Below are positions 43,318 to 52,377 of a stretch of DNA of 64,000 nt, piece after piece. The DNA is from Paraburkholderia lycopersici. GTDB taxonomy: Bacteria; Pseudomonadota; Gammaproteobacteria; Burkholderiales; Burkholderiaceae. Every line of letters starts with the position of its first letter. The first letter of the stretch is position 1. The position numbers and the translations under genes are program-made. The notes beneath the pieces were generated by a model. It was not told the origin of the DNA. It ran no database searches and saw only the letters and a list, made by a program, of their open reading frames with translations. The stretch spans positions 54,080-118,079 of the forward strand of contig NZ_FMYQ01000025.1 of the NCBI RefSeq assembly GCF_900096975.1, given 5' to 3'.

Positions 43318-43415
43318 GTCTTATAAGTTTTTTACGGCGAAATCCTGCGCATGCGGAAAAGAAGGGTCGCCATAAATATCGGCGATTAACCCCGCATCTT
43401 CCGCGAATCCGCACC

Positions 43416-44012
43416 CTACTCCCGCAAACCCACTGCTACCACGCGAAACGTGAGATTCACGCGTTCGCCGCTAACGCCAGGTTCCTTCGGCACACGATGC
43501 CGCCATTGCGCCTGGGTGTCGCCCTGCATCACGAGCAGGCTGCCGCTCGTCAAGCGGAACGAGCGCACCACACCCGTCTTGTTGTGGCGCAAGTCGAAAC
43601 GCCGCGTCGCGCCAAGGCTCAGCGAGGCAATGACCGGTTCGGGGCCCAGTTCCGGTTCGTGGTCGGCGTGCCAGCCCATGCTGTCCGTGCCCGTGCGGTA
43701 ACGGTTGAGCAGCACGCTGTTGAAGCGCTCGCCGCAAAGCGCCGAGATGGCATCGCGCAGTTCAGCCACCGTGGCAGTCCAGGGCTGCGGCACGTTGCGG
43801 ATGCCCGAGTAAACGTAGACCGCGCCCGGATCGCCCTGCCAGGCAGTGAGGCGCGGTTGATCCACCCAGCCGCCGGGCGTGCGGATACGCTCCTGGCGCC
43901 AGTCGGCCTCGGCGATGATGTGAGCGAGCGCCTCCGCGGCCGCTTCGGGTGCGAGCCATGACGGATGCCACCCCACGTCGGGTTGTGGCGTATCGTCGAA
44001 GAGATCGAACAT
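43416..44012 (-). CDS. alkB: AlkB-type Fe(II)/2-oxoglutarate dioxygenase
   Basis: This 198-residue enzyme should reverse alkylation damage on DNA or RNA bases by oxidative demethylation. Iron ligands are H115 and D117 in WHADHE and H172 in WRHRVP. The 2-oxoglutarate contacts are expected at NRY (103-105), R184 and R190. It resembles the short AlkB/ALKBH2-type group more than E. coli AlkB, so its exact substrate is open. No ada gene is nearby. Confidence 0.88.
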   Translation of the reverse strand: MFDLFDDTPQPDVGWHPSWLAPEAAAEALAHIIAEADWRQERIRTPGGWVDQPRLTAWQGDPGAVYVYSGIRNVPQPWTATVAELRDAISALCGERFNSVLLNRYRTGTDSMGWHADHEPELGPEPVIASLSLGATRRFDLRHNKTGVVRSFRLTSGSLLVMQGDTQAQWRHRVPKEPGVSGERVNLTFRVVAVGLRE

Positions 44013-44102
44013 TACCGGTGCGTCGAACGGGAAGGAACCTGCAGTTTCGCATGGGCGGCCGCGACCGCCGTCTCCCCTCGCGTGCCACGGTGCGGCAGCG
44101 AA

Positions 44103-44426
44103 TCAGGTGAGCAGCGCGATGTAGAACACCGCCGCGCCGATGACCGCGCCAATGAAGCAGAAGCCTTCGGCGGGTTCGTCGGTGGTGCGGGAACGCAACC
44201 AGGCGCCCACCACGCCGAACAGTCCCGCGATACCCAGCGCGACGAACACCATCACAACGTCGAACAAGGCGCTTCGGCCAATGTCGAGGATATCGATATG
44301 CTTGACGGCGATATATAGCGCGACCGCCATGACCGAGAGCCCGACCATGGGCAGCATGACGTGACTGCCCTCGTGCCCGACATGACGACCATGCAGCCCG
44401 TGTGCGACCGGCCGGATAATTTTCAT
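44103..44426 (-). CDS. Small hypothetical membrane protein
   Basis: This 107-residue protein has a His-rich N-terminus (residues 9-22) and three predicted membrane helices. A strong GGGGGAGA ribosome site precedes the ATG. I recognise no family. It follows no operon; the AlkB-like gene lies 90 bases downstream on the same strand. Confidence 0.65.
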   Translation of the reverse strand: MKIIRPVAHGLHGRHVGHEGSHVMLPMVGLSVMAVALYIAVKHIDILDIGRSALFDVVMVFVALGIAGLFGVVGAWLRSRTTDEPAEGFCFIGAVIGAAVFYIALLT

Positions 44427-44857
44427 GATCCGTCTCCCCCAGGAGCGCCCGAAACCGCGCGGGCCTCGTTTCGAGCATAGTCCATCGCCGGGGCCGATTC
44501 AATGGACGTTTAATAAGGCAATCGCCGCCCTGCTCGAACATAGTGCAGCCGGTACGAGCACGTTCGCAATCCAGGGGAAAAGCCAGGTCTATCCTGCATC
44601 GCAACAACCCGGCCGCCGCGACGAAAAGGCCTTTTCATACAGCCACGCATGTATGTCGATGCGCGGCGGCGGAAAGCCCCGATGGCGCATCGCAGCATAC
44701 GCGCCGTGAAGCCGCCTCCGCGCTTCGGCACGAAGTCTGCGGCGCCGGTAGAATGCAACGCAGCCTGCCTGCGCCGCCTTCGTCCCGTTTGCTGCGTTTC
44801 GACGTTCGGGCTTCGCGCCACGCACTGCGCCGCTCTCTCCTACCGGTTCGCGCCGCC
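44427..44857. other. Intergenic region, no gene seen
   Basis: This 431-base stretch separates divergent genes. Several short frames exist but none has a recognisable product. A TAGAAT hexamer at about 44750 resembles a -10 box for the metallophosphoesterase gene; the -35 is unclear. Confidence 0.4.
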
Positions 44858-46015
44858 ATGCCCCGACTCTCGTTTCTGGTCCGCTTCATCGCCATCGGCG
44901 TGCTGCTGCATGCCTATGTCGGCTTCCGCCTGATTCCCGACCTCCCCGTGGCCACCGCCGGCAAATGGCTCGCCGTGCTGTGGCTCGTGCTCTCGGTGCT
45001 GTTCATTCCGCCGGGCATGCTTGCGCGGCGCATCCAGCGTCAGCCGCTCGGCGACCGCCTCGCGTGGATCGGCATGCTTGCCATGGGCTTCTTCTCGTCG
45101 CTACTCATGCTGACGGTCGTGCGCGACATCGTGCTCGCCTCGGCCATGACCGTGGAGGCGCTGTGGCCCAGCGCCGTCGATCTCGCGACGTGGCGCACCT
45201 TCAGCGCCGCCGCGGTGATCGCGCTTGCGTTCCTCTCCACCGCGTTCGGCTTTTTCAATGCGCGGCGGCGCGCGCGCGTGCGCAACGTCGAGGTGCCGAT
45301 CCGCGGGCTGCCGGCCGCGCTCGACGGCTTCACCATCGTGCAACTGAGCGACATTCACGTGGGGCCGACCATCAAGCACGGTTACGTCGATGCGATCGTC
45401 CGCGCCGTGAACCAGCTCGACGCCGATGTGGTCGCCATCACGGGCGACGTGGTGGACGGCAGCGTCGCGCATCTCGCCGATCACACCGCCCCGCTCGGCA
45501 AGCTCAACGCCCATCACGGCGTGTATCTCGTGACGGGCAATCACGAGTACTACTCGGGCGCCGATGCGTGGATCGCGGAGTTCCGCCGCATTGGCCTCAC
45601 GGTGCTGATGAATCAGCACGTGGTGATCGAGCATGGCGGCGCGCGGCTCGTGCTGGCTGGCGTGACGGACTATACGGGCGGCCACTTCGATCCCGCGCAC
45701 CGCAGCGATCCGGCCGCGGCGCTGCGCGGCGCGCCCGACGACATCGGCACGCGCGTGCTGCTGGCGCACCAGCCGCGCACGGCCCACGCGGCCGTGGACG
45801 CGGGCTTCACGCTGCAGTTGTCGGGCCATACGCACGGCGGCCAGATCTTTCCGTGGAATTTCCTCGTGCGGCTGCAGCAGCCCTTCACGGCGGGCCTCGC
45901 GAAGCTCGGCAGTCTGTGGGTCTATACGAGCCGCGGCACGGGCTATTGGGGGCCGCCCAAACGCCTCGGCGCGCCTTCGGAGATCACGCGCGTGCGGCTG
46001 GTGGGCGCGCGTTGA
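44858..46015 (+). CDS. Membrane-anchored calcineurin-like metallophosphoesterase
   Basis: The 385-residue protein has four N-terminal membrane helices (within residues 6-135) and a catalytic domain with all dimetal motifs: SDIH (164-167), GDVVDG (196-201), GNHE (227-230) and SGHTHGG near 330. It resembles the YaeI/YkuE group; phosphodiester or lipid-A precursor-type hydrolysis is conceivable but unproven. ATG 44858 is chosen because it begins the first membrane helix. Confidence 0.87.
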   Translation: MPRLSFLVRFIAIGVLLHAYVGFRLIPDLPVATAGKWLAVLWLVLSVLFIPPGMLARRIQRQPLGDRLAWIGMLAMGFFSSLLMLTVVRDIVLASAMTVEALWPSAVDLATWRTFSAAAVIALAFLSTAFGFFNARRRARVRNVEVPIRGLPAALDGFTIVQLSDIHVGPTIKHGYVDAIVRAVNQLDADVVAITGDVVDGSVAHLADHTAPLGKLNAHHGVYLVTGNHEYYSGADAWIAEFRRIGLTVLMNQHVVIEHGGARLVLAGVTDYTGGHFDPAHRSDPAAALRGAPDDIGTRVLLAHQPRTAHAAVDAGFTLQLSGHTHGGQIFPWNFLVRLQQPFTAGLAKLGSLWVYTSRGTGYWGPPKRLGAPSEITRVRLVGAR

Positions 46016-46108
46016 ACGCCATGCACGACGGGCAGCAAGGCCTTGCCGGTATCATGAAGCGATACCGCCGGTCGTCCTCCTGACGGCGCCAACAGGAATC
46101 CATCGCTC

Positions 46109-47200
46109 ATGGAAGGCAACAAGCACCTTTACCAGGCCTCGTTCTATCTGCTGCTGTTCGCGGTATCCGTCGCGCTCTGCTTCGTCCTCGCGCCGTTCTT
46201 CAGCACGGTGCTGTGGGGCGCCATTCTCGCGTTGATCTTTCAGCCCGTGCAGCGCCGGCTCGTGGCGCGGCTCGGACGGCGGCGCAATCTCGCCGCGTTC
46301 ATCACGCTCACGATCTGCCTCGTGATCGTGATCTTCCCGCTCACGCTCGTGGCGGGCACGCTGGTGCAACAGGTCGCGTCGGCTTACCAGCAGGTGCGCA
46401 GCGGCAGTCTCGACATCGGTGCGTATTTCAGCCAGATCGTGCACGCGCTGCCGCAATCGCTTCAAAACCTGCTCGCGCGCTATGACCTCATGGATCTGCC
46501 CGGGCTGCAGCAGCGGCTTTCGGCCGGCGCCGCGCAGATCAGCCAGTTCGTCGCCACGCGCGCGCTGAGCGTCGGGCAGAACACGCTGCAGTTTCTGGTG
46601 AGCTTTGGCGTGATGCTTTACCTGTTCTTCTTCCTCGTGCGCGACGGCCGCGAGATCTCGCGGCTCGTGCGCGACGCCATTCCGCTCGACGAGCAGCACA
46701 AGCTGCATCTCATGCGCAAGTTCACGACGGTGATCCGCGCGACCGTGAAGGGCAACGTGGCGGTGGCGGTCGTGCAGGGGACGCTGGGCGGCATCGCGCT
46801 CTGGGTGCTCGGCATTCAGGGCGCGCTGCTGTGGGGCTTCGTGATGATGCTGCTCTCGCTGCTGCCCGCCGTGGGCGCCGCGCTCGTCTGGGGGCCCATC
46901 GCGATCTACTTCCTTTCGACGGGGGCCGTGGCGAAAGGCGTCGGGCTCATCATCTTCGGCTCGGTGGTGATCGGCACCGTGGACAACGTGCTGCGCCCGG
47001 TGCTCGTGGGCAAGGATACGCGCCTGCCCGACTGGGTCGTGCTCATCTCGACGCTCGGCGGCATTTCGCTCATCGGCATCAACGGCTTCGTGATCGGGCC
47101 GCTCATCGCGGCGCTGTTCATCAGCTGCTGGGACCTGCTGCGAAAGGATCAGCACAACGTCGAAAACGAGCGCGCCCCCGTGGAAGACGAGCCCGTATAA
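46109..47200 (+). CDS. AI-2E family transporter (PerM/YdiK type)
   Basis: This 363-residue inner-membrane protein has about eight helices, with the family's long extracytoplasmic amphipathic region in the middle and the GxxxxxxDNVLRPVLVG motif near residue 300. Members include sodium/proton antiporters and proposed exporters of signalling compounds; the substrate here is unknown. AGGAA lies upstream of the ATG. Confidence 0.85.
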   Translation: MEGNKHLYQASFYLLLFAVSVALCFVLAPFFSTVLWGAILALIFQPVQRRLVARLGRRRNLAAFITLTICLVIVIFPLTLVAGTLVQQVASAYQQVRSGSLDIGAYFSQIVHALPQSLQNLLARYDLMDLPGLQQRLSAGAAQISQFVATRALSVGQNTLQFLVSFGVMLYLFFFLVRDGREISRLVRDAIPLDEQHKLHLMRKFTTVIRATVKGNVAVAVVQGTLGGIALWVLGIQGALLWGFVMMLLSLLPAVGAALVWGPIAIYFLSTGAVAKGVGLIIFGSVVIGTVDNVLRPVLVGKDTRLPDWVVLISTLGGISLIGINGFVIGPLIAALFISCWDLLRKDQHNVENERAPVEDEPV

Positions 47201-47207
47201 GGGCGAA

Positions 47208-47226
47208 CCTGAAGAAAGACTTCAGG
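47208..47226. terminator. Short hairpin between convergent genes
   Basis: CCTGAAG and CTTCAGG form a perfect 7-bp stem with a 5-base loop. It overlaps the stop codon of the minus-strand kinase and lies eight bases after the exporter stop. There is no T-run, so intrinsic termination is uncertain. Confidence 0.3.
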
Positions 47227-48661
47227 GCGATACGTGCAGCGGCAACCCCGCGCGGCCCTGACGCACGATGTCGGCAACGGATGCTTCGGCCACGTCGCCG
47301 CCATCCACGGCGACCGAGAAGCCAAATGTGTTGACGCCGTCCGCGCTGCGCACGAACACCGTGCCGCCGTGCATTTCCGCCACGGCCTTGACGATCGAAA
47401 GACCGAGCCCATGGTTTTCGTGGCTATTCGAGCGCGCTTCCTGAATGCGGTAGAAGCGGTCGAAGATATGCTCGCGCACCACGGGGTCGAGCGGCTCGCC
47501 CGGATTCGAAACGGCGATCTCGACGTGGCCGTCCTGCGGCGCGACGGTCGCGCGCAACGTCGTTCCGGGCTGGGAATGCTGGATCGCGTTCACGAACAGA
47601 TTGCTCACGGCGCGGCCGATCAGCGAAGTGTTCACCCAGGCGCGCGCGTCGCCCTGCACTTCCACGCGCAGTTGCGCCTCTTCCAGCGGCATCTCCAGAA
47701 AATCGAGCATGCGCTCGATCTCCGAGCGCAGCGATACTTCGGTGAGTTCCGTCGCCCTTTCGCCGCGATCGCTGCGCGAAAGGAACAGCATGTCGTTGAC
47801 GATCACGCGCAATCGTTCGAATTCCTCAAGATTGGACTGCAGCGTCTGCTGCAACTGCTCGACCGAGCGGTCGCGCGTGAGCGCCACCTGTGTCTGACCG
47901 ATCAGGATGCTGACCGGCGTGCGCAACTCGTGCGCCACGTCGGCGTTGAACGACTCGAGACGCTCGTAGGCCTTGTCGAGCCGCTCCAGCGCGCCGTTGA
48001 ACGACGTGGCGAGTTCATGCAATTCCTCGGGCAGCTCGTCCGCGTGCAGACGCTGGCGCCGGTTCGACGGGCTCAGTTGCGCGGCCTCGCGCGAAAGGCG
48101 CGTGAGCGGCGCAAGCCCGAAGCGCGTGACCGCGCGGCTCAGCAAGGCAACCGCGATGGTGGACAACGCGATCAGCAGGCCAAGCGCAATGCCGAAGCGC
48201 CGCAGCATGCCTTCGGTGCGCACGCAATCGCTGCCCACCACGAGCTTCACCTCGGGCCGGTCGCCGCTCGCGGGCACCGTGTAGGTCGTCGTGATGATGT
48301 CGTAGCTGCAGCCGGGCGGGCGCACGAGCACGTGATTCGGACCCACGTTGCCCGTCACCTTGCCGACGATCGGCGTGCCGAAGCGAAAGCGCGGGTCGGG
48401 GCCCTCGACGTAGTAGTGCATGCGGCTGTCGGCGGGCGAAAGGTCGCGCAGCTTTTCCTGCACGAAGGCCCACTTCTGCACGTCGGGTGCATGCGCGACG
48501 ATCAGGCTCGCAATGCGCGCACGCGTATCGAGCGTCTCGCGCAGCTCGTTGAAGAGCTGGCGCTGCATCAGGAAAAAGAGGCCCGCGCCTGTGAGCGTGA
48601 ACACGATGAGCGACACCGCTGCGAACATCGCCGAAAGCCGCAGCGAGATCGAGCGCTTCAT
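47222..48661 (-). CDS. Heavy-metal-type sensor histidine kinase
   Basis: The 479-residue protein has two membrane helices (about 8-31 and 157-175) flanking a 120-residue periplasmic sensor, a HAMP linker, a HisKA domain with H244 in AHELRTPV, and an ATPase domain ending NHGLGLSIVKAV. It belongs to the CusS/IrlS class. It overlaps the response regulator gene by ATGA. No metal-binding cluster is obvious in the sensor, so the signal is not known. The RND genes upstream on the same strand are candidate targets. Confidence 0.9.
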   Translation of the reverse strand: MKRSISLRLSAMFAAVSLIVFTLTGAGLFFLMQRQLFNELRETLDTRARIASLIVAHAPDVQKWAFVQEKLRDLSPADSRMHYYVEGPDPRFRFGTPIVGKVTGNVGPNHVLVRPPGCSYDIITTTYTVPASGDRPEVKLVVGSDCVRTEGMLRRFGIALGLLIALSTIAVALLSRAVTRFGLAPLTRLSREAAQLSPSNRRQRLHADELPEELHELATSFNGALERLDKAYERLESFNADVAHELRTPVSILIGQTQVALTRDRSVEQLQQTLQSNLEEFERLRVIVNDMLFLSRSDRGERATELTEVSLRSEIERMLDFLEMPLEEAQLRVEVQGDARAWVNTSLIGRAVSNLFVNAIQHSQPGTTLRATVAPQDGHVEIAVSNPGEPLDPVVREHIFDRFYRIQEARSNSHENHGLGLSIVKAVAEMHGGTVFVRSADGVNTFGFSVAVDGGDVAEASVADIVRQGRAGLPLHVSP

Positions 48662-49347
48662 GACGGCTGGCCTCCTTCCTCGCGCACTTCGAGCACGTAG
48701 CCCATGCCGCGTATGGTATGCAGCAGCTTCGCCGCGTGCGGCCCGTCGAGCTTCGCGCGCAGCCGCTTGATCGCCGTTTCCACAACGTTCGCATTGCTTT
48801 CGAAATTCACGTCCCAGACGAGCTCGGTGATGAGCGTCTTCGAAAGAATCTCGCCGCGCCGCCGCGCCAGCACGGAAAGCAGCTGGAATTCCTTCGCCGT
48901 GAGGTCGAGCCGCACGCCGTCGCGCGTCGCCCGGCGGCTGATGAGGTCCACTTGCAGATCGCCCACCGAAATCAGCGTGGATTCCTGCGCACGTGCGCGG
49001 CGCGTGAGCGCGCGCAGCCGTTCGATGAGTTCGAGGAACGAGAATGGCTTCGTGAGATAGTCGTCCGCGCCGTCGCGCAAGCCGTGCACGCGGTCGTCCA
49101 CGCGGTCGCGCGCCGTGAGCATGATGACCGGCGTGTCCTTTTTCGCGCGCAAGGTGCGCAGCACGCCGAAGCCGTCGAGCTTCGGCAGCATGACGTCGAG
49201 CACGATCACGTCGAAGTCGTACTCGGTGGCCATCCAGGCGCCCTCCTCGCCGTCCATGGCGACGTCGACGATCCACCCTTGCTCGGTGAGTCCGCTGCGC
49301 AAGTAGTCCACGACCTTGCGTTCGTCTTCGATTACCAATACCTTCAT
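48658..49347 (-). CDS. OmpR-family response regulator (CusR/IrlR type)
   Basis: This 229-residue protein has a receiver with acidic residues E7-D8, phosphoacceptor D51 in VLDVMLP and a conserved lysine, then a winged-helix output domain ending TIRGMGYVLE. It is the partner of the kinase whose start overlaps its stop. It lies 228 bases downstream of the RND outer-membrane gene on the same strand. Confidence 0.93.
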   Translation of the reverse strand: MKVLVIEDERKVVDYLRSGLTEQGWIVDVAMDGEEGAWMATEYDFDVIVLDVMLPKLDGFGVLRTLRAKKDTPVIMLTARDRVDDRVHGLRDGADDYLTKPFSFLELIERLRALTRRARAQESTLISVGDLQVDLISRRATRDGVRLDLTAKEFQLLSVLARRRGEILSKTLITELVWDVNFESNANVVETAIKRLRAKLDGPHAAKLLHTIRGMGYVLEVREEGGQPS

Positions 49348-49485
49348 GCCCGCCCTCCTCTTCGCGCGATGCCTTGCGGGTCCGCCCGGCGCCTTTCACT
49401 TTCCGCCAGCCGGCCGCCGCGGCTCGTGACCGCGGCTGCGCGCTCTTTTCGCCCTGGTGTCGGGCTCGCTCGAGCCCTCTTGTGT

Positions 49486-49524
49486 GCCTTGCTTTATTGC
49501 CTTGCTTTATTGCCGTGCTTTATT
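49486..49524. repeat. Three tandem copies of a 13-bp unit
   Basis: GCCTTGCTTTATT occurs three times in a row at 49486, 49499 and 49512 (the third with one change). It lies between the outer-membrane lipoprotein and response regulator genes, within the likely promoter region of the latter. It may be a slippage product or spaced binding sites. Confidence 0.65.
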
Positions 49525-49575
49525 GCCTGCTTGATGCCCTGCCCCGTGCCCGGTTAGCGGCGATTTCATGCGACT

Positions 49576-51114
49576 TCAGCTTTTGCCCGCCGCCGCGCTC
49601 ATGTCCGCCCCCGGCACTTCACGGCACGTGCCCGCGCTGCATGCCAGCTCGCGATCGTCGGCGCTCCAGCCGCCGCCCAGCGCCTTCGCGAGAAAGACCA
49701 CCGTGGCGACCTGCTGCCCGTGAATCTGCACCTCCTGGCGCTCGCTGGCAAGCAGTTGCTGCTCGGCGTTCAGCACGTCGATGAACGCCACGAGGCCGCC
49801 CTGATAGCGGTCGTTGGCGAGATCGAACGACTTGCGTGCGTCGTCCACGGCCGACTGGCCGTCGGTCGAGGCGCGCTCGAGCACCGAAAGCCCCGTTACC
49901 GCATTTTGCACCTCCTGGAACGCGGTGAGCACGGTCTGACGATACGACGCCTGCGCCGATTCGTAACCGGCCTGCGCGAAATCCACGCCCGCCGCACGCT
50001 TGCCGCCGTCGAACAGCACCTCGCTCGCCGTCGCGCCGACGGACCACATGAGGCTCGGCACCGAGAAAAGGCCGCCAAAGCGCGTCGATTCCCAACCGAG
50101 CGTGGGCGAGAGCGTGATGTCCGGAAAGTACGCCGAGCGCGCCACGCCGATCTGCGCATTGGCCGCGGCCATCGCACGTTCGGCCGAAGCCACGTCGGGC
50201 CGCCGTTGCAGCAGCTCGCTCGGCAGGCCCGTGGGCAGCGCCGGCACCGGCAGCGGCGTGACCTTCGCGGCGATCGAGAACTCCGGCGCGGCCGTGCCGA
50301 CCAGCACGGCGATGGCGTTCTGTTCTTGCTGGCGCTGATTTTCGAGCAGATGCACCTGCGTTTGCGTCGCGGCCAGTTGCGCCTTTTGCTGCAGCAGCTC
50401 AAGCCCGGAGACCGCGCCGAGATCGTGCTGCGCGGTCACGAAATCGAGCGCTTTTTGCTGCAGTTGCGCGGAGCGGTTCACCACGTCGATTTCGTTGTCG
50501 AGTTCGCGCATGGCGAAATAATCGGTCGCGAGTTCGGCGGTGAGCACGAGCCGCGCGTTGGCGAGATCGTCGCCTGCCTGCTGCGTCGATGCCTGCGCCG
50601 ACTCCACCATGCGCCGGATGCGCCCGAACAGATCGAGCTCGTAGCTGACCGTCGCGCCGATGTTGACATCGTTCTGCACGGTCGAGACGTTGGACACCGA
50701 GTAGTTCGTGAGCGGCCGGTTCGCGGAGATGCGCTCGCGTGCGAGGCCCGCGTCGAGCCCGACTTGCGGGCTCTGCTGCGACGACACGGAAGCCAGCGTC
50801 GCACGTGCCTGGACATAATGCGCGGCGGCCACGCGCAGCGTCTGGTTCCCCGCGAGCGCCGCGGTTTCCAGGCTGTCGAGCTCCGCGTTGCCGAATACCT
50901 TCCACCACTGCGGATCGAGCGGCGCATGCGAAGGCTGCGCCGCGTGCCAGTACGAATCGGCGGAATCCACGCGCCAGGCTGCAGGGCTTTCGGTTTGCGG
51001 CGCACGGTAATCGGGGCCTGCCGTGCAAGCCGCGAGGCCGAGCGCGCCGAGCGCCGTGAGGAACGCCGACGCCCGCGCGCGAGGGTAGGTACGCCTGCTT
51101 TGCCCCGTGCTCAC
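49576..51114 (-). CDS. RND efflux outer-membrane lipoprotein (NodT/OprM type)
   Basis: The 512-residue protein has a lipoprotein signal with the lipobox LAAC (C30) and two TolC-like repeats of long helices and barrel strands. It forms the outer-membrane channel of the tripartite pump encoded with it. Its ATG overlaps the adaptor stop by four bases. The C-terminus carries a short extension with two cysteines (ACSAGTC). Confidence 0.92.
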   Translation of the reverse strand: MSTGQSRRTYPRARASAFLTALGALGLAACTAGPDYRAPQTESPAAWRVDSADSYWHAAQPSHAPLDPQWWKVFGNAELDSLETAALAGNQTLRVAAAHYVQARATLASVSSQQSPQVGLDAGLARERISANRPLTNYSVSNVSTVQNDVNIGATVSYELDLFGRIRRMVESAQASTQQAGDDLANARLVLTAELATDYFAMRELDNEIDVVNRSAQLQQKALDFVTAQHDLGAVSGLELLQQKAQLAATQTQVHLLENQRQQEQNAIAVLVGTAAPEFSIAAKVTPLPVPALPTGLPSELLQRRPDVASAERAMAAANAQIGVARSAYFPDITLSPTLGWESTRFGGLFSVPSLMWSVGATASEVLFDGGKRAAGVDFAQAGYESAQASYRQTVLTAFQEVQNAVTGLSVLERASTDGQSAVDDARKSFDLANDRYQGGLVAFIDVLNAEQQLLASERQEVQIHGQQVATVVFLAKALGGGWSADDRELACSAGTCREVPGADMSAAAGKS

Positions 51115-52358
51115 GTCGCGCTCCGCCTGGCCGCCTCGCGCGCCGCTTCGGTCCTGTTCGGCGTGACCACCACGACGCTGTCGCCATCGGCAATCGAGTC
51201 GCTCGGGTTCAACACGACGCGGTCGCCGGGCTCCAGTCCGTGGCTGATTTCGAGCGTCTGCCCGAGATCCTGCGCGATTTCCACCGGCTTGAGCTTGACC
51301 TTGCCGTCCGCGTCCACGACCGCGAGGCGGGGACCTTCGGCACGGAACAGCAGCGTGTTGCCAGGCACCGTCAGCAAGCCCTTCGAATCGGTCTGCAATG
51401 CGGCCTGCACATACGCGCCCGGCAGCAGCTTGCCGTCGCGATTGGGCAGCGAGATTTCGACCTGCAGCGTGCGCGTGGCGACGTCGATGGCCTGCGCCGT
51501 GCGCGTGACCGTGCCGTCGAACGTGACACCCGGCAGTTCCTGCTCGGTCACGCTCACGTGCTGGCCGACCGCCACTTGCTGCGCGTAAGTTTGCGGCACG
51601 TCGAGGTAGAGCCGCAGCGGGTCCGACTGCGCGATCGAAAAGAGCGCATGTCCGGCGCCGCCGTTGCCCGCGTTCACGAGATCGCCGATGTCGACGTTGC
51701 GCTGCGTGATGATGCCCGTGATCGGCGCGACGATGCGCTGAAACGACTTCATTTCCGTCAGGCGGCGCACGTTCGCATCGGCGGCGGCGAGATTCGCCTG
51801 ATCCTGGTTGAATGCGCCCTGACGGTCGTCGAGTTCCTGCTGCGAGACCGCATCGCGCTGGCGCAACTGCTGGGCGCGATCGAACGAGGTCTTCGCGAGT
51901 GCGAGCGTCGAGACGGCCTGATCGCGCTGCGCCTGCGCCTGCGCGAGTTCCTGGTCGATTTCGGGCGTATCGATTTCCGCGAGGACCTGGCCTTGTTGCA
52001 CGTGCGCGCCGATGTCGGCGTACCGGCGCCGCACATAGCCGTTCGCGCGCGAGTAGATCGGCGCTTCGACATAGCCGCGCAGCGTGCCCGGCAGCACGAT
52101 GCGGCCGTTCGCGCCCGCCGCGACCGGTTGCACGACGCTCACATACTGCTGCGCGTTCTGCTTCGTGACGTCGGCGAGATGGTGGGCGTTCATGAGGTTG
52201 GAGACGATCGTGCGCGTCGCGCCCGCCGCAAGCAGCAGCGCAACCACGATCACCGCCACGCGCGCGCGCTTGCCCGCCTGACCGCGAGCCGGCAGGTCCA
52301 TGCCCTGCTCGCCGCCCACGGTGATGTCGAGAGAGGAATGGTGGTGAGGTTCGTTCAT
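51111..52358 (-). CDS. RND efflux periplasmic adaptor (membrane fusion protein)
   Basis: The 415-residue protein has an N-terminal membrane anchor (about 31-50), a lipoyl half-motif, a coiled hairpin (about 120-200, rich in Q/A/R), and the beta-barrel and membrane-proximal domains. It bridges the RND permease and outer-membrane channel. It starts 19 bases after the permease stop. Confidence 0.92.
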   Translation of the reverse strand: MNEPHHHSSLDITVGGEQGMDLPARGQAGKRARVAVIVVALLLAAGATRTIVSNLMNAHHLADVTKQNAQQYVSVVQPVAAGANGRIVLPGTLRGYVEAPIYSRANGYVRRRYADIGAHVQQGQVLAEIDTPEIDQELAQAQAQRDQAVSTLALAKTSFDRAQQLRQRDAVSQQELDDRQGAFNQDQANLAAADANVRRLTEMKSFQRIVAPITGIITQRNVDIGDLVNAGNGGAGHALFSIAQSDPLRLYLDVPQTYAQQVAVGQHVSVTEQELPGVTFDGTVTRTAQAIDVATRTLQVEISLPNRDGKLLPGAYVQAALQTDSKGLLTVPGNTLLFRAEGPRLAVVDADGKVKLKPVEIAQDLGQTLEISHGLEPGDRVVLNPSDSIADGDSVVVVTPNRTEAAREAARRSAT

Positions 52359-52377
52359 GTCTTCGGCCAGTTTTGAC

